Part shown: piece by piece, positions 38,252-45,442 of the stretch | Layout: each line of letters begins with the position of its first letter | How positions within the stretch are numbered: the stretch's first letter is position 1 | DNA from: Massilia aquatica | GTDB lineage: Bacteria > Pseudomonadota > Gammaproteobacteria > Burkholderiales > Burkholderiaceae_D | Length of the DNA: 64,000 bases | Direction: 5' to 3' | NCBI RefSeq assembly: GCF_011682045.1 | Contig: NZ_VVIW01000007.1 | Coordinates: 124,001-188,000, forward strand | Notes under the pieces: generated by a model | The model's database searches: none | The model's input: only the letters and a program-made list of their open reading frames with translations | What the model was told of the DNA's origin: nothing | Made by a program: the position numbers and the translations under genes

Positions 38252-38809
38252 ATGGACTCGAACCTCAAGGAAACCCGCATCGACGGCGGCGTCGCCTACG
38301 ATGGCAGCTTTCTCAAGGTGTCGCACGACCGCGTGACGCTCCCCAACGGCGCCGTCGCCACCCGCGAATACATCCACCATCCGGGCGCGGTGGTGATCCT
38401 GCCGATCCTGGACGATGGCCGCGTGCTGCTCGAGCGCCAGTTCCGCTACCCGCTCGGCCGCGTGTTCATCGAATTTCCGGCCGGGAAAATCGATGCGGGC
38501 GAGGAGACCCTGGCTTGCGCCAAGCGCGAACTGCGGGAAGAAACCGGCTACACGGCGACCGACTGGCAATTCATTAGCACCATCCACAACGCGATTGCCT
38601 ACTCGGACGAGCACCTCGAACTGTTCGTCGCGCGCGGCCTCACGGCCGGCCCGGCAAAACTGGACGACGGCGAATTCCTCGAAACCTTCAGCGCGACCGT
38701 GCCCGAACTGCTGGAGATGGTGCGCACCGGCCAGGTGACCGACGTGAAAACCATCATCGGCGCCTTCTGGCTCGAAAAACTGGCCGCCGGAAGCTGGACG
38801 CCAGGCTGA
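38252..38809 (+). CDS. NUDIX hydrolase, ADP-ribose pyrophosphatase type
   Basis: 185 residues. The Nudix box GKIDAGEETLACAKRELREETGY matches GX5EX7REUXEEXGU completely, so the Mg2+-binding catalytic helix is intact. The surrounding sequence (HPGAVVILPILDDGRVLLERQFRYP) is that of ADP-ribose pyrophosphatases (NudF/ADPRase), which clear ADP-ribose. It follows the nuo operon after 16 bases and may be co-transcribed. Confidence 0.9.
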   Translation: MDSNLKETRIDGGVAYDGSFLKVSHDRVTLPNGAVATREYIHHPGAVVILPILDDGRVLLERQFRYPLGRVFIEFPAGKIDAGEETLACAKRELREETGYTATDWQFISTIHNAIAYSDEHLELFVARGLTAGPAKLDDGEFLETFSATVPELLEMVRTGQVTDVKTIIGAFWLEKLAAGSWTPG

Positions 38810-38815
38810 CCCGCC

Positions 38816-39514
38816 ATGAAGATCCTGGCGTCCGCGTTCGCGTTCGCGCTGGCCCTGGTTTGCTCGCACAGCTGCTGGGCCGCGCGCACGCCGTTCCAGG
38901 TGCGCTGCGAGGATTCGATCGACAAGGCGGTGTCGGTATTGACGTCCGCGCAGAACGGCTACACCATCAATAACAGCGTGTCCTTCCACGGCCTGACCGC
39001 CATGAAACCGGGCGGCTCTCGCAACTCTTTCGTGCTCGGACTGACCCGCACCGAGTCGCGCATGTCGATTGGCCTGAACGGCGCCATGCTCAAGGACCCG
39101 GTGAGCGGCTACGAGTGCGTGGCCCCGAAAATCACGGTGTCGCTGTTCTACAGCCCCATCGTGGTCTACGTCGGACGCGAGTTTTCTCCTGGTTCTTGCG
39201 CGTATCAGGAAATTCTTGCGCATGAGATGCGCCACCTCAAGACCTATCTCGACCATTTGCCGAAAGTGGAAGTCACGGTGCGCGCGGCGCTGTCCAAACG
39301 GTTCGATAACAAACCGCTCTACGCGCCGGCGGGCAGGGCGCGCGCCCTGTTGCAACAGGAAATCAATACTGGCTGGATGACGTACATAAAGAACGAGATG
39401 GCGAAAGTAGAGATTTTGCAGGCCGCCATCGATACGCCGCAAGAGTATGCGCGCCTGAGCAAAGTTTGCAAAGGTGAGGTACAGTCCCTTATAAGACCGG
39501 CTAAACGACATTGA
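38816..39514 (+). CDS. Exported protein with an HExxH-like metal motif, unknown function
   Basis: 232 residues with a signal peptide (ALALVCSHSCWA). The segment ILAHEMRHLKTY contains H-E-x-R-H, a zincin-like motif (HExxH form HEMRH), preceded by cysteine-flanked sequence SPGSCAYQEI. It could be a small periplasmic metallopeptidase, but no complete family is recognised. It starts 6 bases after the NUDIX gene, and its end overlaps the possible TTG start of ispD. Confidence 0.7.
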   Translation: MKILASAFAFALALVCSHSCWAARTPFQVRCEDSIDKAVSVLTSAQNGYTINNSVSFHGLTAMKPGGSRNSFVLGLTRTESRMSIGLNGAMLKDPVSGYECVAPKITVSLFYSPIVVYVGREFSPGSCAYQEILAHEMRHLKTYLDHLPKVEVTVRAALSKRFDNKPLYAPAGRARALLQQEINTGWMTYIKNEMAKVEILQAAIDTPQEYARLSKVCKGEVQSLIRPAKRH

Positions 39515-39525
39515 CGACAACAGCC

Positions 39526-40221
39526 ATGAAGCATTCCGCACCGCGCTATTTTGCCCTGATCCCCGCCGCCGGCATTGGCGCGCGGATGGCATCCGGCAGC
39601 CCCAAGCAATACCTGCCCATCGGCGCCAAGCCGATGCTGCGTCACACCCTCGATGCATTCTTGTCGAGCGGGTTGATCGCCCATACCTACGTCGTGGTCA
39701 GCGCGCGCGACGAGTATATCGACGCCATCGTGCCCCCCGGCGCAGCCACCGTGCTGCGCTGCGGCGGCGCCAGTCGCATGGAGTCGGTCCGCAACGCCCT
39801 GCGGGCGTTGGAGGGCGAGCTGCACGAGCACGACTGGGTGCTGGTGCACGACGCGGCGCGGCCTGGCCTCAATGCCGCGCTGATCGACAAGCTGATCGCC
39901 ACGGTGGGCGACCATCCGGTCGGGGGCCTCCTGGCCCTGCCGGTGGTCGACACCGTCAAGCGCAGCGGCGCGAATGCCACCAGCGTCAGCACCGTCGCGC
40001 GCGACGGCCTGTGGCTCGCGCAGACGCCGCAGATGTTTCGCTACAAGCTGCTGTGCGACGCACTCGCCGCGGCCACCGACGCCAGCGTCATTACCGATGA
40101 CGCCAGTGCGGTCGAGGCCCTGGGCCTGTCGCCCAAGCTGGTCGAAGGACATCCCCGTAATTTAAAAGTAACGCTGCCGGCGGACATCCGGATCGCCGAG
40201 ATGTACCTGGCCGCGCCTTAA
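39526..40221 (+). CDS. ispD: 2-C-methyl-D-erythritol 4-phosphate cytidylyltransferase
   Basis: 231 residues. It joins CTP and methylerythritol phosphate in the MEP isoprenoid pathway. The nucleotide-binding loop ALIPAAGIGARMASGSPKQY holds the conserved Arg and Lys. VHDAARP and VVDTVKR are further family blocks. A TTG at 39511 is an alternative start; neither has a strong ribosome site. ispF follows after 6 bases, the usual ispDF pairing. Confidence 0.96.
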   Translation: MKHSAPRYFALIPAAGIGARMASGSPKQYLPIGAKPMLRHTLDAFLSSGLIAHTYVVVSARDEYIDAIVPPGAATVLRCGGASRMESVRNALRALEGELHEHDWVLVHDAARPGLNAALIDKLIATVGDHPVGGLLALPVVDTVKRSGANATSVSTVARDGLWLAQTPQMFRYKLLCDALAAATDASVITDDASAVEALGLSPKLVEGHPRNLKVTLPADIRIAEMYLAAP

Positions 40222-40227
40222 CCTGAA

Positions 40228-40755
40228 ATGAGTGAGACCATGGCACTGGCATCCTACAATCCCGCACCGCCGTTCCGCATCGGAACCGGCTACGACTGCC
40301 ACGCCCTCGTCGAGGGCCGCAAACTGATTATCGGCGGGGTCGCAATCCCGCACCGCATGGGCCTGTTGGGCCATTCGGACGCCGACGTCCTGCTGCATGC
40401 GATCATCGATTCGATGCTCGGCGCGGCCGGCCTGGGCGACATCGGCAAGCACTTCCCGGACACCGACCCGATGTTCGCCGGCGCCGATTCGCGCACCCTG
40501 CTGCGCGAAGTGGCGCACCGCGTGGTCGCCACCGGCTACACGATCGGCAATATCGACGCCACCATCATCGCCCAGGCGCCGAAGATGGCGCCGCATATCG
40601 CGCAGATGGTGTCGCGCATCGCCGAAGACATTGGCGTGTCTCCGCAGCAAGTCAACATCAAGGCCAAGACCAACGAGAAGCTCGGCTACCTGGGCCGCGA
40701 AGAAGGCATGGCCGCCGAGGCGATCTGTCTGTTGATCAAGTCCGCCGCCGCATAA
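40228..40755 (+). CDS. ispF: 2-C-methyl-D-erythritol 2,4-cyclodiphosphate synthase
   Basis: 175 residues. It makes the cyclic diphosphate in the MEP pathway. The metal site is the D-x-H of GTGYDCHAL and the later His of [23 protein letters not shown] and [19 protein letters not shown] are the other signature segments. The N-terminal ~15 residues before FRIGTGYD are slightly longer than usual, and an internal ATG at 40240 is possible. Confidence 0.97.
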   Translation: MSETMALASYNPAPPFRIGTGYDCHALVEGRKLIIGGVAIPHRMGLLGHSDADVLLHAIIDSMLGAAGLGDIGKHFPDTDPMFAGADSRTLLREVAHRVVATGYTIGNIDATIIAQAPKMAPHIAQMVSRIAEDIGVSPQQVNIKAKTNEKLGYLGREEGMAAEAICLLIKSAAA

Positions 40756-40838
40756 GGAGCGCTGGCATACAACCGCCTGGCCCGGCGGCCGGGAAGCTTG
40801 AGCGCCGTCAGGCGGACCTGAAAACCTGCCCCCTACAC

Positions 40839-40862
40839 TTGAACCTGATTCGTCAGGTTCAA
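40839..40862 (+). promoter_or_regulatory. Perfect inverted repeat with TTCG loop before the curlin-like gene
   Basis: TTGAACCTGA (40839-40848), TTCG, TCAGGTTCAA (40853-40862): 10-bp arms without mismatch, ending about 10 bases before the AGGGAGAGAG ribosome site and 17 before the ATG. As RNA it would be a UUCG-capped hairpin; as DNA it could be an operator. There is no T run, so it is not a classic terminator of ispF. Confidence 0.6.
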
Positions 40863-40879
40863 CCACAGGGAGAGAGATC

Positions 40880-41836
40880 ATGAAATCCGCATTATCGGCA
40901 CTGGCCGTCGCCACCGGACTGGCCTTGGCCAGCGTCCCGGCGCTGGCGCAAGTGTTCGTCAACACCATCCAGAAGGGCAGCGGCAACAAGAGCCTGGTCG
41001 AGCAGCGCGAGAGCAGCGACTATGTCCAGGTCGACGTGGTGCAAATCGGCACCAACAACCGCATCGGCGACCCTGGCACGGGCGCCAGCGGCATTGTCCA
41101 GATCGCCACCGTAGCGCGCGTGCATGTGCGCCAGGAAGGCAGCGCGAATGTCGGCAACATCGTGCAGGACCACACCGACCGCAGCGACAACAATATGTTC
41201 CAGACCGGCCAGGGCAATGTGGCCGTGTTCAGGCAGGACAATGTGAACAGCTCGACACTGACCCTCGAACAGCGCGGCAGCGCCAACTACACCTTCATCA
41301 ACCAGAAGGACATTCCGACCTTCTCGGTAGGGGCGCGCCAGACCGGTTCGGACAACCGGATCGTGGTGCAACATTACTTTTCGGGTTACGGCGGGCCGGA
41401 AATCGACCAGGTCGGCCGCGCCAACAAGGTGCTCCTCGAGCAGTCCGACGCTGCCTATTCTTTTGTGCGGGTCGAGCAGGCCGGCAACCTGAACGACGCC
41501 TATGTGCGCCAGAACGGCACCACGTTCACCGAAGACCAGTCGATCGTGCAACGGGGCGAGCGCAACGTGGCCCGCGCCGATGAAAGCGGACAGGTCAATG
41601 GCTCGACCATCGTCCAGACCGGCAACGACAACTTTGCCTCGGCCACAGCGACCTTGAACGCCAGTGTGTCGGAAATCATCCAGACGGGCAGCTACAACCG
41701 TGCCAGCGCCGTGCAGATTGGCGTGCTCAACTGGACGACCGGCAATTTTTCCAGCATCACCCAAACCGGCAATGCCTTCAGCGCCAGCGTGCTGCAAAAC
41801 GGCAGCGGCAATGTCTCCCTCGTCACCCAGCGCTGA
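40880..41836 (+). CDS. Exported curlin-repeat (amyloid-type) protein without csg neighbours
   Basis: 318 residues with a signal peptide ending ASVPALA. The mature chain is built from about a dozen imperfect units with the curlin pattern Q-x-G-x-x-N followed by V/A-x-x-x-Q, for example IQKGSGNKSLVEQ, VQIGTNNRI, RQEGSANVGNIVQ, FQTGQGNVAVFRQ, EQRGSANYTFINQ and ITQTGNAFSASVLQNGSGNVSLVTQ. In CsgA/CsgB these repeats stack into extracellular amyloid. Length is about twice that of CsgA. No csgE, csgF or csgG gene is in the window, so export and function are open. It converges on the thioesterase gene with a 14-base overlap. Confidence 0.8.
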   Translation: MKSALSALAVATGLALASVPALAQVFVNTIQKGSGNKSLVEQRESSDYVQVDVVQIGTNNRIGDPGTGASGIVQIATVARVHVRQEGSANVGNIVQDHTDRSDNNMFQTGQGNVAVFRQDNVNSSTLTLEQRGSANYTFINQKDIPTFSVGARQTGSDNRIVVQHYFSGYGGPEIDQVGRANKVLLEQSDAAYSFVRVEQAGNLNDAYVRQNGTTFTEDQSIVQRGERNVARADESGQVNGSTIVQTGNDNFASATATLNASVSEIIQTGSYNRASAVQIGVLNWTTGNFSSITQTGNAFSASVLQNGSGNVSLVTQR

Positions 41837-42356
41837 TATCGAACACCAGGCAAGTTGTTGTCGCAAAGGCGTACAGCTTGCCATTCGCATCGGTGATGCG
41901 CGCTTCGGCCACGCCGACCTGTCCACCCACGCTGACCACCGTCGCCTCGGCCCGCACCGGCCCGGTCTTGTCGGTCATGGCGCGCAGGTAGTTCACCTTC
42001 AACTCCAGGGTCGTGTAGCCCTTGCCGGCCGGGAGCATCGTATGGATCGCGCAGCCCAGTGCGGTGTCGAGCATGGTGGCCGCGTAGCCGCCGTGCACCA
42101 CGCCGCTCGGATTGTAATGCGCCAGCTCCGGCGTGCCCTGGAACACCGTGCGGCCGGGCTCTACCGAAATCGGCACGATCCCCATCAGGTGCGCGATCGG
42201 GGCCGGGGGCAGGGCGCCGCTGCCGATCGCTTCCAGAAAGTCGATCCCGCTACGGCCGCGCAAGTCGGCGCGGTCCGCCACGCCCGGCGCGGCCATGTTT
42301 GCGCGCATCGCCGCGGCATCGTCCAGCCATTGCTGGCGTTTATCTGCTTGTTCCAT
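41823..42356 (-). CDS. PaaI-type hotdog thioesterase
   Basis: About 177 residues. The hotdog-fold signature HYNPSGVVHGGYAATMLDTALG and the strand GYTTLELKVNYLRAM mark the PaaI/YbgC-like thioesterases, which hydrolyse acyl-CoA, often aromatic. Three ATG codons in a row occur near the start; the third (42356) is 6 bases after AAAGG and is preferred. It is divergent from a MarR-type gene, which may control it. Confidence 0.88.
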   Translation of the reverse strand: MEQADKRQQWLDDAAAMRANMAAPGVADRADLRGRSGIDFLEAIGSGALPPAPIAHLMGIVPISVEPGRTVFQGTPELAHYNPSGVVHGGYAATMLDTALGCAIHTMLPAGKGYTTLELKVNYLRAMTDKTGPVRAEATVVSVGGQVGVAEARITDANGKLYAFATTTCLVFDISAG

Positions 42357-42408
42357 CATCATCCTTTGATTGCTGATTAAAAAGTCGGTCCATGCACACA
42401 AGGCAGAT

Positions 42409-42434
42409 TGATTGTAATATACTTCGAGCAATCA
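42409..42434. promoter_or_regulatory. Inverted repeat between the thioesterase and MarR genes
   Basis: TGATTG (42409-42414) and CAATCA (42429-42434) with a 14-base spacer that contains a TAATAT box (42415-42420). Its place between divergent genes fits an operator for the MarR-type regulator. Confidence 0.3.
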
Positions 42435-42461
42435 GTGTACCTGCACCTATTTCCCGCCGCC

Positions 42462-42926
42462 ATGACCGAACCGATCGACAAGCCCCTGGGCTGCACCTGC
42501 TTCAAGCTGCGCAAGCTCACGCGCGCCATGTCGCGCCTGTACGACCAGCACATGGCCGCCGTGGGCCTCAAGACCACCCAATACAGCCTGCTCGCCAACG
42601 TCGCGCGCGGCGCGCTGCCGGTGGCCGAACTGGCCGAGCGCCTCGGCATGGAGCGCACCACGCTCACGCGCAACCTCAAGCCGCTGGCGGACGCCGGCTG
42701 GGTCGCCACGCGGCCCGGCGCCGACAGCCGCCAGCGCATCGTCACCATCACGGATTCCGGCCAGGTGAAGCTTGGCGAAGCCTACCTGGTCTGGTGCGGC
42801 GCCCAGCAAGCCTTCGAACAACTGGTCGGGCGCGACGCCGTGCGCGCCCTGCATACGCAACTGGAATCCACGCTTGTCCAACTAACGCCCCTGATCGAGG
42901 ACCTGAACCATGCCCACCCAGACTGA
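42462..42926 (+). CDS. MarR-family transcriptional regulator
   Basis: About 154 residues from the ATG at 42462. The winged helix is seen in QYSLLANVARGALPVAELAERLGMERTTLTRNLKPL (in part) and the wing ATRPGADSRQRIVTIT. MarR proteins are dimeric repressors relieved by small ligands. The last 17 bases overlap the MFS gene, so regulator and transporter are one transcript. Confidence 0.9.
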   Translation: MTEPIDKPLGCTCFKLRKLTRAMSRLYDQHMAAVGLKTTQYSLLANVARGALPVAELAERLGMERTTLTRNLKPLADAGWVATRPGADSRQRIVTITDSGQVKLGEAYLVWCGAQQAFEQLVGRDAVRALHTQLESTLVQLTPLIEDLNHAHPD

Positions 42927-44184
42927 GATGACGCCGCGCGCCGCGTGGCTCCTGATCCTCGCCGCTTCGGCGATTTTGATGATCACCATGGGCGCGCGCC
43001 TGACCACCGGCTTGTTCATGTCGCCGATTAATACCGCGACCGGGCTCGGGGTGGCCTCGATCAGCTTTGCCATGGCGATCGGCCAGTTCGTGTGGGGCGC
43101 CGCGCAGCCGGTGTTCGGCGCGGTGGCCGACAAGTGGGGCTCGGCCAAAGTCATCATCCTCGGTGCCGTCATGCTCGCCGCCGGCATGGCGCTCACGCCC
43201 TTCGTCTCGTCGCAGTGGGGTCTGATGCTGACCATGGGATTCCTGAGCGCGGCGGGGGCGGGCGCGGGCAGCTTTTCGATCCTGATCGGCGCCACCGCGC
43301 AGCGCCTGCCAGCCGCGCGCCGGCCGTTCGCGGCCGGCTTCATCAACGCTGGCGGCTCGTTCGGGCAGTTCGTGTTCGCCCCGCTGATGCAGGCGATCAT
43401 TAACAGCGCCGGCTGGGTGATGGCGATGCTGACCATGGCCGCGACCACCTTGCTCACGATTCCGCTGGCCTGGCCGCTGCGCAAAGGGGCGGGGCTGGTC
43501 AAAGCCGATCCGGCCGCCGCCGCTACTGTGGCGCTGGCCAAGCCGGCCGAGGCGCCCGGCATCGGGCTCGGTGCGCAGATCAAGATCGCGCTGCGCGACC
43601 GCAGCTACCTGTGCCTGCACGCCGGCTTTTTCACCTGCGGCTTTCACATTGCGTTTCTGGTCACGCACCTGCCGGGCGAAGTCGCCTTGTGCAACCTCTC
43701 GCCCGGCGTATCGGCCACCGCGCTCGCGCTGATCGGACTATTCAACATCGCTGGCAGCCTGAGCGCCGGTGCGCTCTCGACCCGCTACCGCATGAAGTCC
43801 CTGCTGGCCCTGATGTACGCCAGCCGCGCCGTGATCATCGTCATCTACCTGCTGGCGCCGAAAACGGCCATGACCTTCTACGTGTTCGCCGGCGCGCTTG
43901 GCTTTACCTGGCTGGCCACCGTGCCGCCCACGGCGGGCCTGGTCGGCAAACTGTTCGGCATGCGCTACCTCTCGACGCTGTTCGGATTGACCCTGCTTTC
44001 GCACCAGGTGGGCGGCTTCTTCGGCGCCTGGCTCGGCGGCCTGTCGTTCGTGACCTACGGCGACTACACCTGGATGTGGTACGCCGACATCGTGCTGGCC
44101 CTGGCGGCCGCCCTGATCAACCTGCCGATCCGCGAGGCGCATGTGGTGCGCGCGCCGGTCGCTACGACGAAAGCATCAGCATGA
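42910..44184 (+). CDS. Major facilitator superfamily transporter
   Basis: 424 residues with twelve predicted membrane helices. Between helices 2 and 3 is GAVADKWGSAKVIILGAVM, a form of MFS motif A. The overall sequence resembles the oxalate/formate and monocarboxylate antiporter-like branch (TTGLFMSPIN, SFAMAIGQFVWGAAQP). The substrate is not known. Coupled to marR by overlap and to the next small gene by ATGA. Confidence 0.88.
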   Translation: MPTQTEMTPRAAWLLILAASAILMITMGARLTTGLFMSPINTATGLGVASISFAMAIGQFVWGAAQPVFGAVADKWGSAKVIILGAVMLAAGMALTPFVSSQWGLMLTMGFLSAAGAGAGSFSILIGATAQRLPAARRPFAAGFINAGGSFGQFVFAPLMQAIINSAGWVMAMLTMAATTLLTIPLAWPLRKGAGLVKADPAAAATVALAKPAEAPGIGLGAQIKIALRDRSYLCLHAGFFTCGFHIAFLVTHLPGEVALCNLSPGVSATALALIGLFNIAGSLSAGALSTRYRMKSLLALMYASRAVIIVIYLLAPKTAMTFYVFAGALGFTWLATVPPTAGLVGKLFGMRYLSTLFGLTLLSHQVGGFFGAWLGGLSFVTYGDYTWMWYADIVLALAAALINLPIREAHVVRAPVATTKASA

Positions 44185-44489
44185 CCCGTGATACCTGGGC
44201 TTACCGCGACGTCGCGGTCGAGTCGTACCAAGACCCCCGCAGCGGCGCCTTGCGCATCCGTCCGATGGCGGGGCAGGCCTTCGCCCCCAGCCTGCGCGTG
44301 CAGTGCGCGCGGGCGCTGGTGGACCCGGCACTGCATCCGTCCGGCACCCGCTTCCTGCTGTCGGCCAAGCTGACCGACCGCCTGGGTGGTACACCGTTCC
44401 TGTATGCGTACCATGGCGATCCGGTGCTGGTGCTGACAGCGGCGCAAGCGAAAAAATTCCTGGCCGAGTTCAGGCGCGGCAGGATTTAG
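44181..44489 (+). CDS. Small protein of unknown function, coupled to the MFS gene
   Basis: 102 residues. The start overlaps the MFS stop (ATGA), a common sign of a real coupled gene. The sequence is soluble and mixed in structure (FLLSAKLTDRLGGTPFLYAYHGDPVLVLTAAQAKKFL). I recognise no domain. Its end overlaps the convergent LysR gene by 4 bases. Confidence 0.65.
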   Translation: MTRDTWAYRDVAVESYQDPRSGALRIRPMAGQAFAPSLRVQCARALVDPALHPSGTRFLLSAKLTDRLGGTPFLYAYHGDPVLVLTAAQAKKFLAEFRRGRI

Positions 44490-45394
44490 CGCGCCAGATA
44501 ATCGCGGTAAAATTCGATGAACGCGCGCACCCGCGCGGGCGCCTGGCGTCCTGGCGGCAGTACGGCGTACATGCCGCCGCGCGGCAGCGACCATTGCGGC
44601 AGCAGTGCGACCACCGTGCCGGCCTGGAAGCTCGCTTGCAGGGTTTGCCCTTCCATCACCGTTACCCCGGCGCCCTGTTCGATCAGGGCCAGTAGCGCGG
44701 CGGGCGAATCGACTTGCAGGCGCGAGTTGGTTTGTACCGCCACCTCTGCGCCATCGGCGCCGGTAAACGTCCAGGTCAGCGGGGTGCGCATCAAAGACAG
44801 CGCCACCCAGTCATGCCGCGCCAGGTCCTGCGGCGTGGCCGGATGACCGCGCCGCGCCAGGTACGCCGGCGCGGCCACCACATGCTGCGTGAACTCGCCC
44901 AGCTTGATCGCGCGCTGGGTCGAGTCGCGCAGCCAGCCCATGCGAAACGACAGGTCGATGCCTTCGGCGACCATGTCGGCCACCTTGTCGGCGGTGCGCA
45001 CATCGACCGTGATGCGCGGATGGCGCGCCATGAAGGCGACTAGCGCCGGACCGATGGAGTGGGCCACCTGCAGCGCCGTGGTGGAGATGCGCAGCATGCC
45101 GGACAACTCGCCCTGGTCGCTGCCGGCCTGCGCCAGCGCGTCGGACAGGGCGCGCAGCAAGGGCTGGCACTGCGCATGCAGCGCGCGTCCGGCCTCGGTG
45201 GGCGCCACCTGGCGCGTGGTGCGGGTAAACAGCGACACGCCCAGCTGGCGTTCCAGGCGCGCGATCTGCACGCTGATCCTGGCCTTGGCCACGCCCAGCC
45301 GCTCGGCCGCCGCCGTAAAACTGCCCGCGTCGGCGACGGCGTCGAAGATGGTCAGGCTGTTGAGGTCAATCTGGTCGAGGGGCGTCATGGACAT
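44486..45394 (-). CDS. LysR-family transcriptional regulator
   Basis: 302 residues. The N-terminal HTH is typical: SLTIFDAVADAGSFTAAAERLGVAKARISVQIARLERQLGVSLFTRTTRQ. The effector-binding domain follows. It belongs to the large group that acts on neighbouring or distant metabolic genes. No obvious divergent partner is present, since the S8 peptidase upstream is in the same direction. Confidence 0.92.
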   Translation of the reverse strand: MSMTPLDQIDLNSLTIFDAVADAGSFTAAAERLGVAKARISVQIARLERQLGVSLFTRTTRQVAPTEAGRALHAQCQPLLRALSDALAQAGSDQGELSGMLRISTTALQVAHSIGPALVAFMARHPRITVDVRTADKVADMVAEGIDLSFRMGWLRDSTQRAIKLGEFTQHVVAAPAYLARRGHPATPQDLARHDWVALSLMRTPLTWTFTGADGAEVAVQTNSRLQVDSPAALLALIEQGAGVTVMEGQTLQASFQAGTVVALLPQWSLPRGGMYAVLPPGRQAPARVRAFIEFYRDYLAR

Positions 45395-45442
45395 TGTTAA
45401 GGATCGGGTAACAATCCATTATGGTCCATGACGCCTGGCGCA

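Noticed and set aside
40756-40862. Terminator of the ispDF transcript at the TTCG hairpin
   Set aside because: The stem is strong but no T run follows, and it abuts the ribosome site of the next gene; a regulatory role is more plausible.
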